Counted from the stretch's first letter, positions 52,434 to 62,564 are shown. The stretch is 64,000 bases of DNA from Rubrivivax rivuli (GCF_004016505.1 NZ_SACR01000004.1:682001-746000), one strand, 5' to 3'. Numbers and translations: made by a program. Notes: generated from the sequence alone by a model not told the origin.

Positions 52434-52966
52434 GTGCAGCTGAGAGCGTGCAAGGCGACAGCCTGCACCCGCGCGAGCTCGCGGCCTGGGCGGTGCTGCG
52501 CACCGTGCCTGACCCCGAGATCCCGGTGCTCGGCCTTTGCGATCTGGGCATCGTGCGCGAAGTGCAGCCGCTGGAGCCCACGCTGCGCGTGGTGCTCACG
52601 CCCACCTACAGCGGCTGCCCGGCCACGGAAGTGATCGCGCAGAGCGTGGTGCAGGCGCTGGACGCCGCGGGCTTGGGCCCGACCGAGGTGGTGCACCGCC
52701 ACGCCCCGGCTTGGACGACTGATTGGATCAGCGTGGAAGGCCGGCGCAAGCTGCGTGAGTACGGCATCGCGCCGCCCGGCGCCTGCGCGTCGGCAGAGGT
52801 GGCACCGGGCGCCGCCGTGCTGCGCCTGCGCCCGCGCAACGTCGAATGCCCGCGCTGCGGCAGCTTCGAGACCGAGCGCCTCTCGGCCTTCGGCAGCACG
52901 GCGTGCAAGGCGCTGCACCGCTGCCTGGCCTGCCGTGAACCCTTTGAACACTTCAAGCCGATCTGA
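52430..52966 (+). CDS. paaD: phenylacetyl-CoA epoxidase maturation protein PaaD (PaaJ)
   Basis: PaaD is a DUF59/MIP18-like Fe-S assembly protein needed for epoxidase activity. The 178-residue protein has the DUF59 block VPDPEIPVLGLCDLGIVREV with TYSGCPATEVI, and a C-terminal zinc-ribbon-like CPRCGSFETERLSAFGSTACK then CLACREPFEHF. GTG 52430 overlaps the paaC stop and is the only start giving the full domain. paaE follows after 10 bases. Confidence 0.94.
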   Translation: MSAAESVQGDSLHPRELAAWAVLRTVPDPEIPVLGLCDLGIVREVQPLEPTLRVVLTPTYSGCPATEVIAQSVVQALDAAGLGPTEVVHRHAPAWTTDWISVEGRRKLREYGIAPPGACASAEVAPGAAVLRLRPRNVECPRCGSFETERLSAFGSTACKALHRCLACREPFEHFKPI

Positions 52967-52976
52967 GGCCGCCGCC

Positions 52977-54038
52977 ATGAGCGCCAGCACCACCTTCCAC
53001 CGGCTGCGCGTGGCCGACGTGCGGCCCGAGGCCGAAGACGCGCTGGTGCTGGGCTTCGAAGTGCCTGCCGCGCTGGCCGAGACCTTCGCCTTCGCGCCGG
53101 GCCAGCACCTCACCCTGCGCGCCACCGTCAATGGCGAGGAACTGCGCCGCTCGTACTCGGTCTGCGCCGCCCCGGGCGAGCCGCTGCGCGTGGGCGTGCG
53201 GCGCGTGCCGGGCGGTGCCTTCAGCACCTGGCTGCACGAGCAAGCGCACGTGGGGCTGGAGGTCGATGTGATGCCGCCGCAAGGGCGTTTCGGTGCGGCT
53301 CTTTCGGCGCGGCCCCGGAACGTGCTGGCAGTGGCTGGCGGCAGCGGCATCACCCCGCTGCTTTCCATCGTGAAGGCGGCGCTGGACGGCGACGCGCACA
53401 CGCGCTGCACGCTGGTCTACGCCAACCGCCACTGGGCCAGCACGATGTTCCGCGAAGAGCTGGCCGACCTGAAGAACCGCCATCTCGCGCGTCTGGCGGT
53501 GCACACCGTGTTCTCGCGCGAGGCCGTTGACCAGCCACTGCAGGCCGGCCGGCTGGATGCCGGGAAGCTGCAGATCCTGCTGCGCCTGTGCGGCCCGGTG
53601 GATGCGGCTTTCGTCTGCGGGCCCCACGCGATGAACGACGAAGTCGAGGCCGTGCTGCTGCAGGCTGGACTGCCGGGGGCGCAGATCCACATCGAGCGTT
53701 TCGGCGCGCCCATCGCCACAACGGCCGAGGCTGTGCCTGGCGCTGCGGTGGGTGAGGTGGTGCCGGTGCGTGTGCTGCGCGACGGCGTGGCGCGCGACAT
53801 CCGCTATCTGCCGGCCGATGGCAACCTGCTGGCCGCTGCTGCGCGCGCGGGCCTGGACTTGCCGTTCTCGTGCCGCAGCGGCGTGTGCGCCACCTGCCGC
53901 GCGCGCGTGGTGGCCGGGCCTGTGGAGATGCTGCGCAACTTCGCGCTGGAGCCCGACGACGTGGCGCGCGGCTTCGTGCTCGCCTGCCAGGCGCGACCGC
54001 TGGGCGAGCCTGTCGTGCTCTCGTTCGACGAACGCTGA
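52977..54038 (+). CDS. paaE: 1,2-phenylacetyl-CoA epoxidase reductase subunit E
   Basis: PaaE passes electrons from NADPH through FAD and a 2Fe-2S cluster to PaaA. The 353-residue protein has an FAD-binding FNR domain (about 5-110; RSYSVCAAPGEPLRVG), an NAD(P) domain (LAVAGGSGITPLLSIVK; CGPHAMNDEVE) and a C-terminal plant-type ferredoxin (about 265-353) with CRSGVCATCRARV and a distal Cys in LACQA. Its stop overlaps the paaR start (TGATG). Confidence 0.96.
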   Translation: MSASTTFHRLRVADVRPEAEDALVLGFEVPAALAETFAFAPGQHLTLRATVNGEELRRSYSVCAAPGEPLRVGVRRVPGGAFSTWLHEQAHVGLEVDVMPPQGRFGAALSARPRNVLAVAGGSGITPLLSIVKAALDGDAHTRCTLVYANRHWASTMFREELADLKNRHLARLAVHTVFSREAVDQPLQAGRLDAGKLQILLRLCGPVDAAFVCGPHAMNDEVEAVLLQAGLPGAQIHIERFGAPIATTAEAVPGAAVGEVVPVRVLRDGVARDIRYLPADGNLLAAAARAGLDLPFSCRSGVCATCRARVVAGPVEMLRNFALEPDDVARGFVLACQARPLGEPVVLSFDER

Positions 54039-54643
54039 TGGCCCGCCCCCGGTCGGCCGGTTTCGACGGCCAGCGCGAGCAGATCCTCGCCGCCGCGGCG
54101 CGCCTTTTCGCCACGCGCGGCTACACCGCGGCGACGATGCACGAGGTGGCGGCCGCCTGCGGCGTCAGCAAGGCCACGCTGTACCACTACGTGCGCGACA
54201 AACACGGCCTGCTGCTGATGATCACTGCGGGCCATGTGGCGCGGCTGGAAGGCTTGATCGAAGCCGTGCGCGCCGAAGCGCTGGCTCCGCAGCCCCACCT
54301 GCAGGCGCTGATCGAAAGATTCATGCGCGCCTACGCCAGCGCCGAGCACGAACACCGCGTGCTCACCGAAGACGTGAAGTTTCTCGACGAAGAGGCCCGC
54401 GAAGCCGTGCTGGCCGCACAGCGCCGGGTCGTGGCCGCTTTCTCCGAGGCCGTGGCCGCCTGCCGCCCCGAACTGCAGGCCGCGGCCCTGCACACCCCCT
54501 TGGCGATGCTGCTCTTCGGCATGATCAACTGGACCTTCACTTGGCTGAAGCCAGGCGGTCGCTTGAGCCATGAGACGCTGGCACCGGTCGTGACGGCCCT
54601 CTTCTTCGGGGGCTTGGGCGCGGTGGCGGCGCGCCCTGCATGA
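54038..54643 (+). CDS. paaR: TetR-family transcriptional repressor of phenylacetate genes
   Basis: The 201-residue protein has an N-terminal TetR helix-turn-helix (about 12-60; ILAAAARLFATRGYTAATMHE then CGVSKATLYHYVRDKH). Its ligand-binding half belongs to the PaaR type, which releases DNA on binding phenylacetyl-CoA. Translational overlap with paaE and the palindrome before paaG suggest an autoregulated operon. The function is inferred from context; the helix-turn-helix itself is clear. Confidence 0.88.
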   Translation: MARPRSAGFDGQREQILAAAARLFATRGYTAATMHEVAAACGVSKATLYHYVRDKHGLLLMITAGHVARLEGLIEAVRAEALAPQPHLQALIERFMRAYASAEHEHRVLTEDVKFLDEEAREAVLAAQRRVVAAFSEAVAACRPELQAAALHTPLAMLLFGMINWTFTWLKPGGRLSHETLAPVVTALFFGGLGAVAARPA

Positions 54644-54654
54644 GACGCAGAAGC

Positions 54655-55791
54655 TCAGGCCGAAGCCCCCAGGGTTGTGGCTGGCACCCGCGCGGGGCGA
54701 AACGCGGACCGGCGTGCAACTGGGGCCCGCGGGGCCTGCATCGGGTCGCCTCTTGATTCGATGCGCGCGTTGATGCCCCAGTTTTCGGTGGCCTGCGCCC
54801 AAGGATGACAGACCGCCCGCACGCCTGCCCCGCCGGCTTCCGCAGCGCGCTTCAGCAGCGCCTCGGTGCCCGCCTCGCCCAGGCTCAGGATGAAGTGCTG
54901 CCACCTGCGCTGCACACGTTCGTGCAGCCAGGCGTCTTCCAGCGCGTGGCGCAGCGCCAGGGGTTCGGTACCGGCCTCGATGACGCGCGGCGCCAGCGCG
55001 CCGATGAAGAGGTTGAAATCGGTCCGCAGGGTGTGCGCGGGCAGCAACTGCGCCAGCGCCCGCGTTCGGGCGCTCCAGCCGGGCGCGAGGAAGAGGCGTG
55101 TCAACCAGGCCTGCAGGCCCTGGCTGGCATTCAGCACGCGCACGCGGTTGGGCGGCAGCACTGCCATCGGCAGGCTGGCGGCCTCGTGGAAGGGCAGCGG
55201 GGTCGTACAGGCCTGCAGCGTGGCCAGACGCCACCACGCGCCGGCGTCCAGCCCCGCCACCGGTTCGCCGCCGCGCTCGGCAGCCCGGCCGCAGCGCAGC
55301 GTGTCCAGCACATCGAGGCCTGCACGCGCCTGCGCTGCGCGGTGGCTCATCACCACCAGATTGCCCGCGGCGTAGGCGGCGCGGGGGTTCAGGCGCGCGA
55401 TGACGGCAGCGTCATCATGGCCGTGCGGTCCGCCCAGCGGGGTGCGGCGTACGGGGCAGCGCGGGGTGTCGAGTTGAGCCAGGTAGGCCGGATTGACCTG
55501 CTGCGCATCGAACGGCACGCCTTCCCGCCAAGCCTGGATCCGCAGCGCGAGCCAGGCTCGGGTGTGGCGGTTGCTGTTCAGCGTGCGGCGCCCGAACACG
55601 GCGCGCCCGGCCCGCCAGCCCTGGCCGATGGAAGTGGTGTCCAGCAGCAGTTCGGCGGGTGGGACGAGGCCGTGGTGCGCATGGTCCCATCCGAGGTCGA
55701 AGCCCGTGGCGTCGTCGATCGTGGTGGTGGTGGCGCCTGACACGGCTGCCTGGCTGGCGGGGAAGGCAAGGGTGGCTTGGATCATCTGCAT
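54655..55791 (-). CDS. protein of unknown function with HNH-like segment
   Basis: I cannot name this 378-residue protein. It begins with a 20-residue variable stretch, then FDLGWDHAHHGLVPP. At about 108-152 there is a segment (RCPVRRTPLGG, AVIARLNPRAAYAAGNLVVMSH) with spacing like the end of an HNH/zinc-ribbon nuclease fold: Cys-Pro, Asp, Asn-Pro, Tyr and Gly-Asn-Leu. Most metal-binding Cys and His are absent, so activity is doubtful. The remaining 220 residues are helical and Arg/Leu/Trp-rich. It is convergent with paaR, 11 bases apart, and has neighbour-like codon use. Confidence 0.7.
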   Translation of the reverse strand: MQMIQATLAFPASQAAVSGATTTTIDDATGFDLGWDHAHHGLVPPAELLLDTTSIGQGWRAGRAVFGRRTLNSNRHTRAWLALRIQAWREGVPFDAQQVNPAYLAQLDTPRCPVRRTPLGGPHGHDDAAVIARLNPRAAYAAGNLVVMSHRAAQARAGLDVLDTLRCGRAAERGGEPVAGLDAGAWWRLATLQACTTPLPFHEAASLPMAVLPPNRVRVLNASQGLQAWLTRLFLAPGWSARTRALAQLLPAHTLRTDFNLFIGALAPRVIEAGTEPLALRHALEDAWLHERVQRRWQHFILSLGEAGTEALLKRAAEAGGAGVRAVCHPWAQATENWGINARIESRGDPMQAPRAPVARRSAFRPARVPATTLGASA

Positions 55792-55894
55792 CTCCAGGGC
55801 GGCCCGGGCCCCATGCCCAGGTGATGCAGGCAGTGTGGAAGCTCAGTGGCTCAAGGAGTGAGCCACTGAAAACGATCGATCTGGCCTCCCGCAA

Positions 55895-56293
55895 TCAGGC
55901 CGCAAGGCGGCGGCGCAGCAGCCACACGGCGCCCAGACCCAGCAGCACGCCCACGCCGTCGGCCAGCACGTCGGCCACATCCCCGAAGCGGCCGGGCACG
56001 AAGGTCTGGCCCCACTCGATGCCAGCCCCGAAGGCCAGCATCGTGGTGGCGACGATGAGCCGGTTGCGCAGCCGGTCGGGCATCGACAGCGCACCCGCGC
56101 CCGCCAAAGCAGCGAAGGCGAGAAAGTGGTCGATCTTGTCGCTCGGTGTCATGGTGGGGGCGCTGTCTGCGGGCGTCAGTGCAGCGATCGCCACCACCGC
56201 ACACAACAGGGCCCAGCACCAGCGCCATGCGCTGCGCGCCGGTGGATCGAACAGGGTTCGGAAGGCGGTGGACAACACAGACGCGCGTGGCAT
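55895..56293 (-). CDS. VanZ-like family membrane protein
   Basis: A 132-residue protein with about four hydrophobic segments, and the VanZ-family blocks SDKIDHFLAFAALAGA and EWGQTFVPGRFGDVADVLADG followed by a GxxxG-rich helix. VanZ-like proteins are linked to teicoplanin resistance in enterococci, but in proteobacteria their role is unknown. The start at 56293 is chosen over an ATG at 56455 because the upstream codons cross the tRNA-Thr gene. Confidence 0.85.
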   Translation of the reverse strand: MPRASVLSTAFRTLFDPPARSAWRWCWALLCAVVAIAALTPADSAPTMTPSDKIDHFLAFAALAGAGALSMPDRLRNRLIVATTMLAFGAGIEWGQTFVPGRFGDVADVLADGVGVLLGLGAVWLLRRRLAA

Positions 56294-56329
56294 GCCGCGA
56301 TTCTTGCAGGCCAGCGCCATGGAATGCGC

Positions 56330-56335
56330 TATAGT
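56330..56335 (+). promoter_or_regulatory. -10 element of tRNA-Thr promoter
   Basis: TATAGT lies 40 bases before the tRNA and is followed by a GC-rich discriminator (GTCGGG), typical of stringently controlled stable RNA promoters. A TTGCAG at 56304-56309 could be the -35, but the 20-base spacer is too long to be sure. Confidence 0.45.
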
Positions 56336-56374
56336 GTCGGGCTGTTCTGAGCCGCTGATGCTTTTCAGAACGAC

Positions 56375-56450
56375 GCCCGAGTAGCTCAGTTGGTAGAGCA
56401 GCGCATTCGTAATGCGAAGGTCACCAGTTCGATTCCGGTCCCGGGCACCA
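56375..56450 (+). tRNA. tRNA-Thr (anticodon CGU)
   Basis: The 76-base gene has GCCCGAGTAGCTCAGTTGG at the 5' end, anticodon loop TTCGTAA with anticodon CGT, T-loop TTCGATT and encoded CCA. It resembles E. coli tRNA-Thr(CGU) throughout the D and anticodon arms. Two A-C mismatches appear, A6-C67 in the acceptor stem and A52-C62 in the T stem. It reads ACG codons, which are frequent in this GC-rich genome. Confidence 0.95.
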
Positions 56451-56457
56451 TGCACAC

Positions 56458-56490
56458 AGGGGCTGCCGAAGTGATTCGGCAGCCCCTTTC
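56458..56490 (+). terminator. intrinsic terminator after tRNA-Thr
   Basis: AGGGGCTGCCGAA (56458-56470) pairs with TTCGGCAGCCCCT (56475-56487) around GTGA: a perfect 13-bp stem followed by TTC. It lies eight bases past the tRNA CCA end. Confidence 0.85.
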
Positions 56491-56836
56491 TGCTTCAAGT
56501 GTTGCAACTTGCAGACACCCGCGACCTGAGCGTTGCGTTCTTGCACCGCGACTTCGAAGAGGCTCCGGCCCAGGTCCATCGGCCGTGCCGCAGAAAAACA
56601 CCATTTAAAACAAGGGCTTGGCGCCCTGCGCCTTTGGCTTGGCGTTGAACACGGGCTTTTTGGCACCGAGGCCGGGGGGTAACCCGTGCAGAAGCCTCCT
56701 GGGACCTGCGCGCAGAATGAACCGGTGTGTGCTGAAAGCGCCCGCGAGTGCTGTGTTGTTTCACGCGTGTGACACACACATCGCTTTCAGGTGGCGGACA
56801 GCTCTCCCGTCTGTTTTGAACTCAGGAGGAGTTTCA
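56491..56836. other. gene-free stretch between tRNA-Thr and the TonB receptor
   Basis: There are 346 bases with no convincing gene. On the minus strand 56605-56676 reads as an in-frame, Lys/Pro-rich C-terminal fragment (GAKKPVFNAKPKAQGAKPLF then stop), possibly a gene remnant. Near 56753-56780 are GTGTG/CACAC inverted repeats (TGTGTTGTTTCACGCG, GTGTGACACACACA) that could be an operator of the receptor gene. I see no clear -35/-10 pair. Confidence 0.4.
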
Positions 56837-59800
56837 ATGTTCATCAGCAAGTCTGGCCGCCGTACCTGGCGCCGTTCGGTCGTGGCAGCGGCGGCAGGCA
56901 TGTGCCTGGCGTCGATCGTCATGGCACAGCAGAGCGCCGGCTCGATCAACGGCCGTGCCGCCAAGGGCGACACCGTCTCCGTCGAGAACCGGGCCATCAA
57001 CGTCAACCGCACGATCCGCATCGATTCGGACGGCGCCTGGCAGATCCCGCAACTGCCGCCCGGCACCTACCAAGTGACGCTGACGCGCGCTGGCGGCAAA
57101 AAGGAAACGATCGAGGTCGTCGTGACCGCCGGCCAAGGCGCGAACGCCGCTTTCGCCCAGGCCGTTACCACCATCACGGTGACGGGTTCGGCCATCCGCA
57201 CGATCGACGTCGGCTCCGTGGCCACGGCCTACAGCCTGAACGCCGCCGAAATCCAGCGCATCCCGGTCGCGCAGAACATCACCGCGGTGACCTTGCTGTC
57301 GCCTGGCGCCGTTCAAGGCGACGGCCGCTTCGGCAACCTGCCGTCGATCTCGGGCGCGTCGGTGGCTGAGAACGCTTACTACGTCAACGGTTTCAACGTC
57401 ACCAACATCCTGAAGGGCATTGCGTTCAACGCAGTGCCTTTCGAAGGCATTGGTTCAATCCAGGTCAAGAACAGCGGCTACGGCGCCGAGTACGGCCGTT
57501 CGCTGGGCGGTGTGATCAGCGTCACCACCAAGCGCGGCACCAACGAGTGGACGGGTGGCGGCAAGGTCAGCCTCGTGCCTGAGTCGCTGCGCGGTTCGTC
57601 TGTCTACGCCCGTCAGACCTCCCCGGGTAAATACGAGTTGGTCGATCGACCCGGTGGCACCGACACCAAGGAAGTCAACGTTTACGCTGGCGGCCCGATC
57701 ATCAAGGACAAGCTCTTCGTCTTCGGTCTGATCCAGGCCAAGCGCACCGAGACCAAGACCTACGGCGCAGGTACGCAGTCCGCTGAAACCTCGAGTACGC
57801 CACAGTACGTGCTGAAGCTCGATTGGCAGATCACGGACAACCACCGTGTCGAACTGACCACCTTCAGCGACAAGCAAAAGCGCACCGAAAACAGCTGGAA
57901 CTCTCCGACCGAGTACCAGACGGCCAAGGGTGCGTTCATCGGCAAGGACGAGTACACGACCGGTGGCACCAACACCATCGCGCAGTGGACCGGTTTCATC
58001 ACCGATTCACTGACGCTCTCGGCCATGTACGGTGCGGGCGAGTATTCGCGCGAAACCAAGATCTCCACCGCGGCCTGTCCGGCTGTGTACGACGGCCGTC
58101 CGCCCCGCACGCAACTCGAATACTTGGGCTGCTGGTCGGAGGCGGCCGGTCTGGCCGTGGATGACCCGAACGCGAACGACAAGCGCACCGCTTTCCGCTT
58201 CGACGCCGACCTCGTGCTGGGCTCGCACACCCTGCGCGCCGGTCTGGACAACGAAGTGATCACGACGGTGGACGGCTCGGTCTACACCGGTGGTTTCTAC
58301 GACCGCCTGTTCACGCTGGCCCCTGGTGGCAGCATCGGCGGCGCGGGCTTCACCAACACGACGGGCGCCCCGATCGACTATGTCCGTCGTCGTGTGTTCC
58401 AGAACGGCGGCACCTTCAAGACCAAGAACTCGGCCTGGTACATCCAGGACGACTGGCAGGTCACCCCGAACCTGGTCGTGAACCTCGGTCTGCGCAACGA
58501 GTCGTTCCGCAACGAGAACGACAAGGGCCAGGCCTTCATCGAGGTGAAGAACACCTGGGCGCCGCGTGCCGGCGTGTCGTGGGACGTCAAGGGCGACGGG
58601 AAGATGAAGCTGTACGGCAATGCCGGCCGCTACTACATCCCGGTGTACGCCAACACCAACGTCCGTCTGTCGGGTGCCGAGACCTTCTACACCGACTTCT
58701 TCCGCTTTGCGGGTGGTTTCAGCAACGACGGCAAGTCGGTGCCGAACATCGGTGCACAGCTCGGCAACCGGGTCGTGACCAGCGACGGCCGGCCCAAGGA
58801 TCCGCGCACGGTGGTGGACCCCAACATCAAGCCGCTGTTCCAGGACGAGTTCATCGTCGGTTTCCAGCAGGCCCTGGCTGATCGCTGGTCGTATGGCGTG
58901 AAGTACACGAACCGGCAGCTGAAGAGTGCCATCGACGACATCTGCGAAGGCACGCTGGCCCGTGAATGGGCGCTGGCCAAAGGCTACACGGCTGCCCAGG
59001 CAGGCCGCATTGGCAGCACTGTGGGTGGTTGCTTCCTGTACAACGTCGGTGGAGACCTGACCGCCAACGTCGACGTGAACGGCAATGGCACGCTCACCCC
59101 GGTCACCATCCCGGCCTCGGCGCTGTTCCTGCCCAAGCCCAAGCGCACCTACAACGCCCTCGAGTTCACGCTCGAGCGCCAGTGGGACAAGAAGTGGAGC
59201 GCCCAGTTCTCGTACGTGCTGGCCTACAGCAAGGGCAACACCGAAGGCTACGTGAAGTCGGACAACGGTCAGGACGACGCCGGCATCACGCAGGACTTCG
59301 ACCACCCGGGTCTGATGGAAGGCTCCGAAGGTTACCTGCCGAACGACCGCCGTCACACGCTGAAGTTCAACGGCGCTTACGCCATGTCGGACCAGTTCCG
59401 CGTGGGCGCGACGCTGGTGGTTACCAGCGGCCGCCCGAAGAACTGCTTCGGCAACTACCCCGAGGTTGTGCGTGATGCGAACGGTAACCCTGTTGTGCCG
59501 GCGCCTTATCCGCCTGGCCCCCTCGAGCGCGATGACTCTGATGCGTACGGTGCAGCATCGTTCTATTGCGGTGCGAAGCTGAATCCGCGCGGTTCGCTGG
59601 GTCGGCTCCCTTGGACCTATGACTTGGGCCTGCAGTTCACGTACACGCCGGCACAGGTCAAGGGCCTGACGCTGTCGGTGGACGTGCTGAACGTTTTGAA
59701 CAAACGTGGTGTTCGCTCGATTGACGAGGTTGGCGAAACTGACGCCGTCAACAGCGTCAGCCCAACCTATCAGCGTCCGATCCTGAGTGGCCTGCAGCCC

Positions 59801-59839
59801 GCCCGTGCGGTGCGCCTGACCGCTGCGTACGAGTTCTGA
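56837..59839 (+). CDS. TonB-dependent receptor with carboxypeptidase-regulatory-like N-domain
   Basis: A 1000-residue outer-membrane protein of the Oar-like type. It has a signal peptide (basic start, hydrophobic 17-31, cleavage near VMA/Q), a transthyretin-like carboxypeptidase regulatory domain (about 36-98; GTYQVTLTRAGGKK), a plug domain (about 105-240; YYVNGFNVTNILKGI, YGAEYGRSLGGVISVTTKRG), and a long beta-barrel ending in an aromatic Phe (LTAAYEF). AGGAGG is six bases before ATG 56837. The ligand is unknown. Codon use in the last 350 bases is richer in T-ending codons than the rest. It is transcribed alone, between a tRNA and a strong terminator. Confidence 0.9.
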   Translation: MFISKSGRRTWRRSVVAAAAGMCLASIVMAQQSAGSINGRAAKGDTVSVENRAINVNRTIRIDSDGAWQIPQLPPGTYQVTLTRAGGKKETIEVVVTAGQGANAAFAQAVTTITVTGSAIRTIDVGSVATAYSLNAAEIQRIPVAQNITAVTLLSPGAVQGDGRFGNLPSISGASVAENAYYVNGFNVTNILKGIAFNAVPFEGIGSIQVKNSGYGAEYGRSLGGVISVTTKRGTNEWTGGGKVSLVPESLRGSSVYARQTSPGKYELVDRPGGTDTKEVNVYAGGPIIKDKLFVFGLIQAKRTETKTYGAGTQSAETSSTPQYVLKLDWQITDNHRVELTTFSDKQKRTENSWNSPTEYQTAKGAFIGKDEYTTGGTNTIAQWTGFITDSLTLSAMYGAGEYSRETKISTAACPAVYDGRPPRTQLEYLGCWSEAAGLAVDDPNANDKRTAFRFDADLVLGSHTLRAGLDNEVITTVDGSVYTGGFYDRLFTLAPGGSIGGAGFTNTTGAPIDYVRRRVFQNGGTFKTKNSAWYIQDDWQVTPNLVVNLGLRNESFRNENDKGQAFIEVKNTWAPRAGVSWDVKGDGKMKLYGNAGRYYIPVYANTNVRLSGAETFYTDFFRFAGGFSNDGKSVPNIGAQLGNRVVTSDGRPKDPRTVVDPNIKPLFQDEFIVGFQQALADRWSYGVKYTNRQLKSAIDDICEGTLAREWALAKGYTAAQAGRIGSTVGGCFLYNVGGDLTANVDVNGNGTLTPVTIPASALFLPKPKRTYNALEFTLERQWDKKWSAQFSYVLAYSKGNTEGYVKSDNGQDDAGITQDFDHPGLMEGSEGYLPNDRRHTLKFNGAYAMSDQFRVGATLVVTSGRPKNCFGNYPEVVRDANGNPVVPAPYPPGPLERDDSDAYGAASFYCGAKLNPRGSLGRLPWTYDLGLQFTYTPAQVKGLTLSVDVLNVLNKRGVRSIDEVGETDAVNSVSPTYQRPILSGLQPARAVRLTAAYEF

Positions 59840-59861
59840 TCTCCGAACTCACCACGCCATG

Positions 59862-59893
59862 AAAGAGCCGCTCTTCGGAGCGGCTCTTTTTTT
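59862..59893 (+). terminator. intrinsic terminator after the TonB receptor
   Basis: AAAGAGCCGCTC (59862-59873) pairs with GAGCGGCTCTTT (59878-59889). The loop is TTCG closed by C-G, a very stable UUCG tetraloop, and a run of seven T follows (59887-59893). Confidence 0.95.
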
Positions 59894-59976
59894 GCGCCTG
59901 ACGCGATCAAGGCAATCGGGTGGCCCATGAAAAAGGGCGCCCATGGCGCCCTGTCGATCCAGTATTGACGCGCAGA

Positions 59977-60735
<759 letters not shown>

Positions 60736-60802
60736 GTCGGTCTCTTCAATGAATGCTGCCGGGCGCGCGGTGCGCGCCCCTTCTGCAGCTGGCCGGCCTT
60801 GC

Positions 60803-61507
<705 letters not shown>

Positions 61508-61537
61508 TTACCACCGTCTGCGATGTCTCTGCAAACG

Positions 61538-61546
61538 AGAATATCA
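61538..61546 (-). promoter_or_regulatory. possible extended -10 promoter for adk
   Basis: On the minus strand TGATATTCT reads TGn-TATTCT, an extended -10 matching four of six TATAAT positions plus the TG. It lies 79 bases before the adk start codon. No convincing -35 is visible. Confidence 0.3.
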
Positions 61547-61593
61547 CGCAGATACCGGCGCAAAACTGACGGTGTGGGCTCGCCGCCCCGGGC

Positions 61594-62370
61594 TCAAGCC
61601 GCCGCTTCGCCAGTGCTGAACAGCGCCCGTACGCGCGCCAGGTCTTCCGGGGTGTCGACACCCGGCCCGGGCCCCTGCGCCGCCACGTGCACGGCAATGC
61701 GTTCGCCATGCCACAGCACGCGCAGCTGTTCAAGCGCCTCGGTGTGTTCCAGCGGCGCGGCCTGCAGTAGCGGAAAGCGCCGCAGGAAGCCGGCGCGGTA
61801 GCCGTACAGCCCGAGGTGGCGCAGCGGCGCGGGCTGCGGCAGCGCGGGTTTGCCGTCTTGCAGGCCGTCACGCCACCATGGGATGGGCGCGCGGCTGAAG
61901 TAGAGGGCGCGGCCGGCGGCGTCCAGCACCACCTTCACGACGTTCGGGTTGAGGTAGTCGGCGCGCTCGTGCAGCGGGTGCGCGGCCGTGCTCATCACGC
62001 AGTCGGGGCGCTCGGCCAGCAGCTCGGCGCAGCGCCGTACGAGCGCCGGGTCGATGAGGGGCTCGTCGCCCTGCACGTTGACGACACAGTCGTCGCCGTC
62101 CAGGCCCAGCAGGCTGCAGGCCTCGGCCAGGCGGTCGCTGCCGCTGGGGTGGTCGGCACGTGTCAGCACGGCCTGCACGCCGTGTGCGGCACAGGCTTCG
62201 AGGATGGCGGGGCTGTCGGCGGCCACCACCACGCGCACGGCGCCGCTGGCCGCAGCGCGTTGCGCCACGCGCACCACCATCGGCAGGCCGGCAATGTCGG
62301 CCAGGGGTTTGTTGGGCAGCCGTGTGGAAGCCAGCCGTGCCGGCACCAGCACGGTGAAGGCCGGGCTCAT
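61594..62370 (-). CDS. kdsB: 3-deoxy-manno-octulosonate cytidylyltransferase
   Basis: KdsB activates KDO to CMP-KDO for transfer to lipid A. The 258-residue protein has the nucleotide-binding start [35 protein letters not shown], and [15 protein letters not shown]. Its ATG overlaps the stop of the Trm112-like gene. Grouping with lpxK forms a second lipid A block, complementing lpxD/A/B at the start of the window. Confidence 0.97.
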   Translation of the reverse strand: MSPAFTVLVPARLASTRLPNKPLADIAGLPMVVRVAQRAAASGAVRVVVAADSPAILEACAAHGVQAVLTRADHPSGSDRLAEACSLLGLDGDDCVVNVQGDEPLIDPALVRRCAELLAERPDCVMSTAAHPLHERADYLNPNVVKVVLDAAGRALYFSRAPIPWWRDGLQDGKPALPQPAPLRHLGLYGYRAGFLRRFPLLQAAPLEHTEALEQLRVLWHGERIAVHVAAQGPGPGVDTPEDLARVRALFSTGEAAA

Positions 62371-62564
62371 GCCGCGGCCGGGCCGTCGAGGGGGCGTGCT
62401 TCGCTTTCCAGCATCACCGGGATGCCATCACGCAGCGGAAAGGCCAGCCGGTCGGCGGGGCAGACCAGCGCCGTCGGGCGCTGCTCCGCGTCACGCTGCA
62501 TGTCCAGGGGGCCCTTGCACACCGGGCATACCAGCAGGTCGATCAGGCGGTGGTCCAGGCTCAT
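62367..62564 (-). CDS. Trm112/YcaR-like zinc-ribbon protein
   Basis: A 65-residue protein with [11 protein letters not shown] (Cys-x2-Cys) and [20 protein letters not shown], the typical Trm112/UPF0434 (YcaR) pattern. It is conserved between lpxK and kdsB in many proteobacteria. Eukaryotic Trm112 activates methyltransferases; the bacterial role is unclear. ATGA overlaps with lpxK upstream and kdsB downstream show tight coupling. Confidence 0.92.
   Translation of the reverse strand: MSLDHRLIDLLVCPVCKGPLDMQRDAEQRPTALVCPADRLAFPLRDGIPVMLESEARPLDGPAAA

Noticed and set aside
56451..56836. Integrated element or attachment site at tRNA-Thr
   Set aside because: I found no direct repeat of the tRNA 3' end within the window and no integrase gene; only a short possible remnant is reported.
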